DNA of 64,000 bases from Escallonia rubra (taxonomy: Eukaryota; Streptophyta; Magnoliopsida; Escalloniales; Escalloniaceae). Shown here piece after piece: positions 34,983 to 46,039 of this stretch. The position numbers and the translations under genes were made by a program. The notes under the pieces are model-generated. The model made no database searches, had not been told where the DNA came from, and saw nothing but the letters and a program-made list of their open reading frames with translations. Position 1 is the stretch's first letter. The number at the start of each line of letters is the position of its first letter. The stretch lies in NCBI GenBank assembly GCA_033065855.1, contig JAVXUO010002752.1:28013-92012 (forward strand), written 5' to 3'.

Positions 34983-37900
34983 TGTAATACCTTAAGAAGG
35001 GAGGATATAATACCCTAATTATGAGTTAGATCAATTAAGGGCGTAAAATTTTATCGATAGCATTATTTCTATCGATAATCAAGTATTAGAAATGAAAATG
35101 AGGGGCTTTGGGGCCAAAATACAATTTTATAAAAGTTATGGGGTCAAAGTGTAATTATAAAAAAGTTAAGGGGTTGAATTGCAATTTTAAAATTTTTTGA
35201 TTAGTGGCATGAAGAGGTGTCATGAGGGGGAGGAAATTTTGAAGACAATTGGGCACCTCCTACTTAAAAGGAGGTGACTAAGTACATGAAAACATTATAA
35301 ATGAATTTGTGTAATTAAAAAGAGGAAAAGAAAAAGAAAGAAAAGAACGGAAGAAAGAAAAAAAAAAGAGGAAAAAAAAAACCCAGATCGACAGAGAGAA
35401 GAAACAGGGGAAGAAAGGAAGAAGAAAAGAGAAAGAAGAAAGGAAGAAAGAAAAGAAAAGGAGGAAGAAAAATCTACAAGCCCTAGGGTAATCTCTCTCT
35501 CCATGTAATTAGGGCTTCAATTGAATTTAAAACTATGTCGTGTTCATGGGGTGTTAGTACCCAGCCGTGAGTGTGTGTGTGTGTGTGTGTGGTGTGTGTG
35601 TATTATGGGTGTGGGAGGATGAAAGGGAGGGGAAGGCCAGCTATGGGGGCTGCCAAAGGGGGGTGGGGTATGTATGAGAGGTGTGCGTGTGTTGTATGTG
35701 ATGAGTGTAGTGTTGTTAAAGGTGCAGGCGCACCTAAGGCGCAAAAGGTCCCTGGAGCCTAGGTGCAAGGCGCAGGCGCGCGCCTTTTCGAAGAGAGGCG
35801 CAATATTAAAATAAATAAAAAAATAAAAATAATAATACACAAAAACAATAAATTACAGCTCATGCAGTAGAAGACTAAACTCCAAAGTCACCAACATGAC
35901 CAATCATTTTATCCAACTCCAAGTTCGTGATATTCACGGAATCCATAGCTGTTTATATCTCAATCTTCTAGAGATAAATTACAGAATACAGTAGCAATCA
36001 AAGTCAAATTAATTCAGAAAGAAACACATGCCCAGTAACCTAAAACTGGCATACAATCCGAGCAAATCCATATGGGCCAACAACCGCCAACAGTCCAACA
36101 CTTGAAGGGGAAAAAGAACAGAGCACGAGACATAATAAATTGAGCACATGAACATGGAGCAAAAGCTTACCCAAGAGAGACCAGCAATGGTGAAGAGGAC
36201 CAGCAATTGACCAGCAGAGCAGCTGCTTCAATTGACCAGCGGGTAGCGGAGCAGCAGGGTGAACTGGCGAAGAGGACCAGCAATGGCGGTGGCTGAACTT
36301 TGAAGCAGCGCTAGCGACTGGAGCAGCTGAAGGCCGGCGAAGAGGGGAGATGCGACGGCGACGACCGGAGTTGACAGGTTATGCGATGACCGACAGTGAC
36401 GGGTTATGCGACGATCGGAGCAACAGATGGAAGAGTGGCGACTGGCGAGGTGAGAGTGTGAGACTGTGAGAGAGCTTTGGTCGCGATTCGTGAATCAGCT
36501 GATTTGGGGGTTTTTATGTTAAAGAGAAATCGATGGCCCACGTGAAGCCACGAAGTCAAATCGAACGGCTACAAGAGGTCGCCTGGCTTTGCGCCTCCAC
36601 CACCGCTGCGCGCCTGGCGCCCAGGTGCCTAGGCTCACTAGGCGCGCGCCTTCTTGAACGCGTTGCGCCTAGGCCTAGGCGAGGCGCTAAGTGCGAGCCT
36701 AGCCGCGCCTTGAGCCTAGGCGCGCTTTTTATAACACTGGATGAGTGTGTGTTATATGCTAGCTGTGTGAGTGGAGAAGCACACTGCTGCCACTACAACA
36801 GTGTTGCTGTGTGGAGTGTGTGTATTTTGTGGTACAAAGGTGTATGGGGGTGGGTTGTGAGGAAGAAAAGGTGTAGGGGGAATGGGTGGGGTGGTTTGCT
36901 GTGAGTGGGGGGAGGCTATGTGCGTGAGATGGGGTGAAGGAGCAGGAGGGGGCAGAAGCAACAGTTGTTGTGCTCTGCTATGTTGATTCATGTTGATGAT
37001 GAACAGTGATTGCAAGTGTCGCTAAAGGTAGCAAGGCTATAAAGATTCCACTGTTTGAATTTTTAAAAATAGTTTAAGGCAAATTTGGATAAAGTCCAAA
37101 AAGAAAATCTAATTATTTTTATGAAACCTACAATATGGAAACATTTTAGATTTTTTCGAGGTCGAGAAGAAGGTTAAATGACGTGGTCATTGTAAAACTT
37201 CACGGTGAATTTTAAAATAGGAAACCAATGCTGTTTTGCGTAAAGAATTTATGAGGACCTTAAAATGGTGAGATGCTTCAATTTATGAAGTTTTGGGACA
37301 TTTCGAAGCCGATAGCTATTTTTAGCGGAACCGGCTTCCGATCGCTCTGGTTAATTGTCGGTTAGGAAATTTTGAGCAAAAAATTCCCAAAGGGCTTTTT
37401 AGTCTGAAAAATGAATGTAGATGCTTAAGAATATGTTTTAAACTGGTTTTGGGTGTTTTGGTAATTTTACCCAGGGGATGTTCTGGTAATTTCCCTATAA
37501 ATTTTTTGAAGGACTTTTTGGTCCGAAAATGGATGTAGAACATCTAAAAATTTGTTTTGAAGCGGTTTTGGGGTGTTGGTGGCGTAATGGCCATCCGAGG
37601 TATTTTGGTAATTTGCCATGTTGGCGCTAAAGTTTTAGGAACGCGCGTTATTAAGCGTTCGAAGTGGCAGGAAATGAGGAATGGTGTTTATACGCCTAAA
37701 ATGAGGGAGTTTCTATTGTGGATGTATCGATAAGGCTAGGCTAAGGATCTGGCTATCAGATTGGAATAACTAGCCCTCTTAAGACGCTATGAACGGTTAA
37801 ATGGGAAATGGTAGAATAAAATGTGCATTTATGTTTCAAATGGTGTCTGACGAGTAAGGTCTTATTTGATTGGGAGATCCTGCTTGTTGTAATCAAAGGT

Positions 37901-39696
37901 TGCGAGTTGATAACCTCTTCGGCCAAAGGCCAATCAGGTAAGGACAATGCGGTTCTAGTATGGTAATTCATTGTTTCGGTTAGCATGTCATGTTGATGAC
38001 GTTTATGTGAAACTCATGTCATTATGATTGGATGCCTATAGACATTGTAACCGGTACTCTTTTATTTGAATTATGCTGTTGAGGACTTAACGTAGAATAA
38101 TTTCTCTTAGTCCGCCTCGTTGATGAAGTTTAGTAAGGGTAATGCGTGTTCTAGTATGCTATGATTCAGTTCGATAAGCATACCTGACGTTGGTGATGAT
38201 GTTGCGTAAGGGCTATTGTGTGGTTGTTGTGAGATGTCAGAAATTATTGATAGCCGATATTTCTCTTATTTAAGAACGTTGTTGAGGACTTATAGTCAAG
38301 TTTCTCCCGATTCCGCCCTGTCATTGATGATAATATGGTCGAGATTATTGTGTGATTGTTGTGAGAAGTCGGCAATTATTGACAACGACGTTTCTTCTAA
38401 TAAAGAACGCTGCTCAGGACTTGTGGTCATGTTTTTTTCGAGTCTGCCGTGTCGTTGATTGATGATGTTATGAAAAGATTTTATGTTGTTGTAGTGGGAT
38501 GTCGGCAATTATTGATGACTGATATTTCTCTTAGTTAAGAATGTTGTTGAGGACTTGAGATTAAATTTCTCCCGAGTTCGCCCTGTTGATGATGCTTGTG
38601 TTGAATTCATGTCGTTGCGTTGAAACATCGGTTGATGTTTTGACCCGATATCTCTTCTTTGGGTTGTGCTGTTGAGGACATAAAGTAGAATAATTTCCCC
38701 TTAGTCTGTCCCATTGATGAAGTCATATTGTTTTAGCTATAACGCGGTTAGGGGTAAACACTCTTTGTGAGTTCTCTTCTTGATGATAGCATCTCTTTTG
38801 ATTATCTGAGACTGAGATGAACATCATGTATAATGGGACATCAAAATGAGGAGGATGGCCTGGTAAATATGATCACTGCAGAAAAAAAGGAAGTATGGCG
38901 CTCGAGTCAAGTCTGTCGTGTCTGGTCGAGTCTATTGTGTCGTGTTTTGAGTTGCTATGCATTTGATTTTATTTTGATATCAATGATTTTAATGACTTCT
39001 ATGTCACTGATGTTTGCCTTTGCATTTTGTTGATGTTTACTTTTGAAATTCTTTATTTTGTGTTCACTTGCATAGTCAGTCAGTCTTGTCCTTGAGGAGG
39101 TGGCAATAATGTTGTTCTGTTGGGCCTTGAAGCCGCTCAGTCTAACGAAAGAAAAATCCTTTGACAAATTACTTTGATGTTGAAAATTATTGTAAACTCT
39201 TGATTCATAGTTATCGTTGAGATGATTATTATTCCTCTGAGACCTTCGAATCACTTGTACACGATACTCCTCGTGTTATCTTTACTGGGCGATTTGCGCT
39301 CATTTCTTATGTTGTGTTGTGCATATTATAATATTGACCAAGGGAAACCCTCTAGGAATGGAAAGGAAACAAGCTAGAAAAGTTGAGCAAGGTGATCAGT
39401 TGAGCGAGGTGAGACAAGCTATAAATGGTAAGACAAAGATTGAGCTGCGGGGTACATTGAGAGGAGCTACACATACAGTCATGTATTACTTTGTTATGTA
39501 TATGTTGTTTAAGGACAAGAAAGTCTTCCGCTGTAGTCTCATGTATGTTTGTAAGAAAAATTTTGTAAGGACACAATTTTGAGCGTCTATTAATGATGTA
39601 TGAAGGTGTAGTTGCTCTTTATTCTGCTCAGGGTTGTGATTGTGATTATGATCGATAACTCAGCTCAATGATGTCACAAGGGTTGCGGGTGTCGCA
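34983..39696 (+). repeat. 3' LTR of the plus-strand Tekay element
   Basis: Starts TGTAATACCTTAAG after the polypurine tract and ends ..GCGGGTGTCGCA. It contains the hAT element 35708-36739, so its native length is about 3.7 kb. A GT-rich tract lies at 35567-35610, and the 120-bp-type repeats recur at about 38240-38600. Short translated stretches inside are not genes. Confidence 0.8.
35708..36739. mobile_element. Non-autonomous hAT-type DNA transposon
   Basis: 1032 bp with inverted ends: left TAGTGTTGTTAAAGG, right (reverse complement) CAGTGTTATAAAAAG, both running into GGCGC/CCTAGGCGC-rich subterminal sequence. It is flanked by a perfect 8-bp duplication GATGAGTG (35700-35707 and 36740-36747), the hAT signature. 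The subterminal GC-rich repeats (GGCGCGCGCC, GCCTAGGCGC) occur at both ends and are probable transposase binding regions. The interior has no transposase. Open frames across it are incidental. Confidence 0.85.
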
Positions 39697-40680
39697 CTAG
39701 CTGCATTTTGAGGTTAGTCACAAAAGAGGGATCTTGAAAGTGAGGGACCTCAAGGATGGGGGAAAGAAATCCTAGGGGCCAATGCCCCTCGAGGAATTAC
39801 TGAAGTATTAACTCAGAAGTGCTTGCCTCACATTTTGTCTATCTTTTAATCAATTATTCATGGTAGGTCAAGGCCCAACCCTTAGACCATTGGATCCTAG
39901 TCAACTTATTGGTCTTTGAATTTTTTGTCTTTTCAACTTGGTCTACGTACGCCAGGTCACCCCTGTGGACCACCCTCAAAATTTTCCCCCAAGTGACCTG
40001 AAAGGTCCCCGCCCTCAAGCGACTTTCGAGGTCGCCATTCCTGGAGTGTTACTTGCATTTGGTTCCAACAGTGGCATGATCGCCTTATGGCAGTAAGTGG
40101 GGGGATCCACTCAATGTTTATCACAAAGCGTTCATGTTGTCTTTCATTTATGCAACGCGTAGTGATTTGGTTACTCTGCCAAAAGTCTTTTTTAGCAGCC
40201 TTTTTTTTAGGCGCACATAATTCAAATTGCCCTAACTTCTGTCTCTTGGTTTATTTTATTGTTATTAGTGTGGAGGAGAGAGATAATCTTAAGACACGTT
40301 TATCCCTTTTTTCTCTTTTCTCCACCAGTCCTTTACTCCTGCAACTTCCCTTTTCCTTCTTTTTCAAGGTCTTCTTCTCCCTTAAAATCAATAGCTTTTG
40401 CCCCATAATTATGTTCTATTTCATCCAAAACCATGGTTTCCTATAAGAAACCTTTTGTTCTTCTTGGTGGCAAGAATGTCCCACTTGTGCCAGCCATGGA
40501 CGAGTGACAGTGTGCCTCTTCTTTTGGCGAGGATGACCAGTTTTGGTAGGTGGCCAACTCTTATTTGTTGGTGGATGTGCCTCTAAGGAAGCGCATCTTT
40601 GTGTGACCTTCCATTCATTTGGTGATTGGAATTCCTCCACGACACTGACTTCCCTGTTTTAAACTCAAGTGTGGCGATTT
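39697..40680. other. Unassigned sequence, possibly the 5' leader of the next PMD fossil
   Basis: No coding homology. 40290-40400 is strikingly pyrimidine-rich (CTTTTCTCCACCAGTCC and similar), as in plant 5' leaders, and lies upstream of the plus-strand PMD fossil. The GCATTTGGTTCCAACAGTGG near 40055 looks like a retroelement LTR/primer-site junction but I cannot pair it with an LTR. Confidence 0.35.
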
Positions 40681-43300
40681 CCCCTTTTTGATGACTCATT
40701 TTTTTAGCCTTGCACCTTGTTCAAGTGCAAAACTTCAACCAGAAGAGGTAGGGTCAACTGTGGAATGTTTCATATTACACTGTGAAGGTGAACAACTCTA
40801 GTTGGTCTGTTACTACTTCACTAACTTTGATCTTATTGATAAGGATAGTTTACTGGGTGAGGTGGCAAGCCTCACTGCTGATTGCGCTCATAACTTGGCT
40901 ATGTTTATTGCACTATGGTTCACTCATTACATTTTGTAGCGTGGTCTAAGAGGGGAGGATACCAAGATTTTTCCAGTTGCTCCTGCCCTTTTGAGGAGTA
41001 AAAGTTTGTCCATTGCTCCCATGTTTCTAGGGAGCTTGTTCATGAAGCTAGATATGTTATGGGATGGCTTTCGGTGCTTAAGGGGTATGACATTGCTCCT
41101 TAAAATGAATTGTTTGTGAGGTTGGCTAATGGATGCTTTCGGAAATGAAAGAAGGAAGTTTCCTAATTTTAAGCCATCGTTGGTTTCGCCCCTAGAGGCT
41201 TGAGCCTACCTTGGACTTGGTTGCGAATTTACTTTCAGACCTTATAGCTCACCCTCCAAATGTTTCACGACTTTAGTACTTCTTGAGAAGCTGGGAGTAA
41301 ATGATCTTTTGCTCTATAGCCATGCGTGGCAGCAAACGCGTTATTTGAGCTTTACTACCCTTACCCTTGTTGCTTGCCATCCTAAACTCAATTCAGCATT
41401 GGATTTTTCGTTTCAAACCTCACAGGGTTCTGAGGCAGTTTGGTTATGATTAGTGTGTAGTGGCGTTTAACGCCTTGTATCAATGTTATGATGAAAGATT
41501 AGTGAGATTTCTAACCTTGAATCATTTTAAGGTCACATATGGGCGATTCAACATTGATTTTGTCTCATTAAGTTACACTGGTAGAATGAGCGCTTTGAGT
41601 TTTTGAATTTTGGAGGGAACAATGGACAATCTCTTTGCCTTTGTCACTTCGACCGCAAAGATGTGCATTTCTCTGGTGATATTGCCTTATGATGAAATAT
41701 TGAGGGTGGCCCCAAATAGGGACGCTTCCTTTTGAGGTTCTTATACATTGAGGCTGAACAGACTTCAAAGTTGAAATTTGGTGCCCTGTTAAGAGTCCTT
41801 CCGAGGTGGCCATAGTTATTGCCCCTTCTATCTCAGCATCTCAAGCTTGAAGATTTCGAATCACCAAATCAACTAAGTGGTGCAACTTGAGCATTTTTTC
41901 TTGTTCGGTCTAGCATGAACCTATAATATTGAGCTATACTTATACTTGAAGCTTTGCATATTATCTTTCTTTTAAGTGTTGGTATAACTCTTTTGCTTTC
42001 ACCTTGCTCGGGTGGTTAAGCCTTCTGTTTTGGCCAATAAAATTACTATTCGTGCTAAAATCCCTAAAAATATCCTTGGAGGATTACACCCATTCATGCT
42101 TCTACCAAGGTTCTTGATGCATTCAAGGACATTCCTCTCAGAGGTAACAACTTTGACTTTCTCTTCCAAACTGGAAATTAGTCTGACTGTGAGCGTGGTT
42201 ATTTCTTTTTTTAAGGGATAATGGTGAGGGTACCAAAGGGGTTAATGACCTCGATGCTGAGAAATTTGAGGAGCCTCTGGCGGCAAAAGCTATTAAGTTT
42301 GATGATGTTGAGTCTGAGGAAAAGCCCTGGCATGTAAACAGTTGAAGGGTGCTCAAACGTCTATGAGGTTGGTTGCTGAGAAGGTTTCTCGCCAGGTTTA
42401 GGTTCTTGAAGGCACTAGGTAGATAGGCTCCAAAAAGCTATAAAATGATGAAGAGCCAGAGGTAGGATTGAGGCTGAGAAGCTGGCGAGCGAGAGTTTGG
42501 CAACCAAGAGCTTGTATAAGGAAGGGACCCAAACCCAAGAGGGGGTTGGGGCGGAGCCTAATGTTGGAGTTAAAGAGATTGGTTGGACTTTTTGGGCCAT
42601 TAAAATGCATGAGGTTTGAGGTGACCAGATTATGAGTCAAGAGGGTCATAAACAAGAGGGCATGGCCACTGAGGGCAACACCGAGGTCGGTGTTGAGGCA
42701 GTTGTTGAAGGGGTCGAGGCAGCTTGTGAAAGCGCTCAAGTTTCGTGCACAAATTAACCTCAGTGCAAAGGAGTGAGGTTCATTTTCACCTACCACCCTC
42801 GAATACTGCCTTTAATGCTTCAGATGGTAGTGTTCCACAATCTTCTTCCATCAGTGTCGGGTGACGAGAGATGTCACTTTTGGGATCTGGGAAGGTAAGT
42901 CTATCCACGTCACTGAAATGCCTATTCTCTAGCAGGTGAAGGTCGACCATCCTACCACTTTTTCTGTCTTTCATAGGTTTGTGACTTGGAATCATTGGGA
43001 GTTCTTCATTCTACTGTGCAAGATGTCACGGTTGGGAATTTGGCATGCCACCCGAAGGTACTTGACTTTGCTTTGGATATGACCAAATGTTAATGGTTGC
43101 CATCTTGAGTGGTCATTTTCAAGGCTTGAGAATGTGAAGCTGCTGATCACTTATAATGCTCAGCACAACGCTCTTCGTGCTCAAGTAAAAGAGGCTTAGG
43201 CTACTTTGGCTAGGCTATCCAGGAGGAGAATGCCCTGAAGCTTGAAGTTGTTTAGGTTACTAGTGGCGAGCTTCTCAAGCTTGAGGAGCCATTTTTTCAT
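40680..43300 (+). pseudogene. Plant mobile domain gene fossil, third type
   Basis: Plus strand. NLAMFIALWFTHYIL and APALLRSKSLSIAPMFLGSL, then FMKLDMLWDGF (about 40890-41080), parallel AFLAMYLSRFVFEG, IPLAIRMAQGKRVGLAPVYL and SRLDQFVNDV of the intact gene, here apparently without the intron. FKPHRVLRQFGYDQ-like residues near 41415-41455 are the conserved R-x-x-R-x-F-G-x-D block of PMD proteins. 42200-43300 is Glu/Ala/Lys-rich and may be a coiled-coil tail. Fossil with many breaks. No identifiable gag-pol remains beside it. Confidence 0.55.
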
Positions 43301-43379
43301 AGATTGTTACCTGCATTTTCTTTCCCATCTGAGGGTTCTGGTATCTATACTTGGAGGAGTTGGAGCTCACCCGATGTCA

Positions 43380-44500
43380 GGCATTATTAGAGGGGTATTC
43401 CCAATAGAAGTTCAATTTGGGCGAGCCGGTGCTATTCCAGCACCACGTGGATGTCGTGCCTTGGATCCCGACTGCTCCACCTGCAGAGATGTATAAGACG
43501 TGAATTTTGGATCCAGGTTTGTGCCAGAGTTTTCTGAGGGGATAAAAGTATCATCCTTGAGGTGGCCAAACGATCTTCTGACGTATGGGGCGTTCATCCA
43601 GGAGGATATGTATCCTTCCTTGACAGCTGAGTGGGAAAGGAAGACTCAGCGTGCCCGGACGACGAGAAAAAAGTAAAAGGAAGGCTAAGGAAGAGGTGAG
43701 CACGGAAGGCATCACTTTCCCTTCCTGAATTGTACCTGTTTTGCAAAGAGGGAAAGGTCCCAAGACCGAGATAATCCCTAGGCCTAAGAGGGATGATGAC
43801 GTGCTAGGGTTAAAGGAGTTGGCCAGCTGAAGACAGTAATCTCTCTACTATTTACCTTTTTATTTCTTTTTTTTCACATTGTCATGACTCTAATCGTGTA
43901 CATCTTGTTTGCTGGTTTTGAGCGGATAATTGAGAGATGCTTACCGGATGATTCACAACCTGAAGGATATAATACCGACTCTCCTTAACATTCTGGAGGT
44001 TAATGGGCCACTTGGAGAAGCTACAGATACGACTATGCGTAGACCTTCTATGCTGGCATCGGGTGGCAGATCGAACTCCGGATTGCGTTAAAGTTCTCCG
44101 AACTCTACAGAAGCTACTAGTAAAACTTCGACAAAGGGAACACCACTTGCCCAAAAAGGAAGTAGAAAGAAAATAAGGACCATGAGTTGGGTTGCCCTAA
44201 GGCCCACTTGTAAATAGGATTCAGCTCCAAAGAAAGAGAAGGAGATCCCGAGCATAACCAAGGATAAAGCTCCAGCCCCCTCATAGTCCAAGGGCAAGGA
44301 GAAACTACCAATTCGCCAATCCACTCGAGTACAGACTTTTCTCTACAAGACTTATGGAATCCGAATGTGATGAGCGAGCCCATGATGCTAGATTATTTCT
44401 CTGAACCCAACGACGAGGAGTTTGAAGAAGAATGGAAAGAGGATGCATCGGGCTCCACAAATTGTGAACCAAGCTTGAAGAGATCAAAGAGAAAGTGAGG
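43380..44500 (+). pseudogene. C-terminal fragment of a PMD-type antisense gene
   Basis: RWPNDLLTYGAFIQEDMYPS (from 43560) matches RRPNDPRTYEAFMREDLSPF in the minus-strand antisense gene at 21702-21427. It is followed by a Lys/Arg-rich stretch and ends acidic then basic (DEEFEEEWKEDASG..LKRSKRK) near 44497, a plausible nuclear-type tail. Fossil. Confidence 0.55.
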
Positions 44501-46034
44501 CCGATGTATTAGCCTTAGGGGTCTTAGCCTAGGAGCTTACTAAGAGCTCACTATGTTTAGTGAAAAATTGAATGAGTCACTTACCGGGCATTGCGTTAGC
44601 CCATCGAAGCTATCTCAGTAGGCCGCCACGGTGGCCTTTACCCATTCATCTCAAAATTTTCACATGTACATCGTTGACTCAGTCTCTCTGATGTGCCCCT
44701 CACCCAATCATGGAGCCTGCGATCTTAGGACCTCGAAGGCCCCAACATGTGAACCAAGATAACATGTGATCAGTATGTCTAAATGCATGTATGAGAATAA
44801 TTAGAAAAGAACCAAAAGAGCATAGACATACCCCCCAAATATCATAATATTCCATGAAGCTTAGAAATTGCCCTAGGGACACTGCACTGATAGAATGATA
44901 CAGATAAGCCAAAGCGGGGAGTTGTACTCCCCTATCTCTCTCACCTCCTCGAATGTCCATCGGTACCATAGTTGCACGGAGTCATCACCGTTGCGGAACA
45001 AGGTCTCCCCCAAGACATAGAGTAGAAACCCCCAACGTACTGATCAATCGTCGAGCCATTGGCCCCCTCTAAAGTCATATCCTCGTAGTGTGCACAAAAG
45101 GTACCCAACAAGTCGACCGACAACTCTTAGTCATTTTCCCTTTTGCTCCTTTTGTGATGTGAGTTCTTTATTCGGTTTCGTGCTCCCTTGAAACTACTTT
45201 GGTGGATCTGGATATTTGTTATTCTATTGTATATTGTTTTCCCTTGAAATTACCGTTTGACTTTATAAATGAAACTAAGGCATTGTTGTAGTGGAATCTC
45301 AAAGAGAAGCGGTTTGGTGCATCTGTGGGACCATATCGGGAGAGCTTCAATAACCCCATTCAGCATCCAGTAACGTTCTCTCTTGAATTCACCTAATTGT
45401 TTACTTTCTTTTTTGAGACTCACTTCATTCTTTCATGAATCATTGTCGAAATGGCAGGGGGACGGCTCAAAGCCAAGTTACCGAACCATGAGGTCTTGGT
45501 CCTTGTCGAGATCATATGCCCATGGGATAGCCCTCCCTCAAACACGACTATGGGTCGCCGCATGCAATCAGTCTAGGAAAAACTCGAAACCTATATTGGC
45601 TATCCCAACACCTACAGATTAGGGTATCTTGGCCCACCATTCTGTAACCAAATTTGGGGAGCCCCTACATCGCATGTTCGTGGGGGGGGGGGGGGGGGAT
45701 GCAAAATAAAGAAAAAAGGGAAGAATATCAATGAGCCTTCCAGTTTGTGCATGGAATGCATGAAACAATAGCATGGGTGGGCCCTACTTTGCATAGGGAT
45801 GAATTGTGTATGAAAAAGTGTGAATTAGTGTGTGTAATTGGAGAGAATTCGTGGAAAATGTACCTCATCTGCAAAAAAATGCTTGCTTCAGTGGACTCCT
45901 TGATCCAGAGTCAATAGCGAATGATCATTCGTCTAATTCGTCGATTGGAAGTGCAAAATTTGGCCAATTTTGCGACCTTCCTTCATGTCATCTTCTAATT
46001 TGTATAAAATCCATAGTTCTCATAAATTAAGTGA
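44501..46034 (-). pseudogene. N-terminal fragment of a PMD-type antisense gene, opposite orientation
   Basis: Plus-strand text of 44580-45010 and 45610-46000 aligns with 22030-22450 and 22830-23230, including the CATAGACATACC block, the poly-G run and the GGGGAGCCC(C)TACATCG block, so the gene reads on the minus strand. IDQYVGGF.. near 45050 matches the PMD block VVDLFIRGYLLYTWGETLF. It points toward the fragment at 43380-44500. 45130-45370 has no counterpart and may be an insertion. Fossil. Confidence 0.5.
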
Positions 46035-46039
46035 GAATA

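Larger units (their letters stand above)
29032..39696 (+). mobile_element. Tekay/Del chromovirus retrotransposon, degenerate, plus strand
   Basis: Two direct repeats, 29032-30803 and 37928-39696, flank a primer site, gag, RT, integrase and chromodomain-like remnants, a polypurine tract and a long 3' LTR. The 5' LTR is only a partial copy. The LTR ends (TGTAATACC..GGGTGTCGCA) and internal text place it in the same family as the minus-strand Tekay LTRs at 516, 3870 and 46040. The LTR copies are roughly 85% identical by eye, so the element is several million years old. Many breaks throughout. Confidence 0.82.

Noticed and set aside
36533-36904. 123-codon plus-strand ORF
   Set aside because: It crosses the end of the hAT element and its target duplication and has no recognisable domain.
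40087-40446. 119-codon plus-strand ORF as a membrane protein
   Set aside because: Phe/Leu-rich translation of a pyrimidine-rich stretch; no family resemblance. More likely leader sequence of the adjacent PMD fossil.
45682-45698. G-runs here and near 22850 as quadruplex elements
   Set aside because: They are simple homopolymers in homologous places of two decayed antisense genes; no regular G-tract spacing, so no support for a functional structure.
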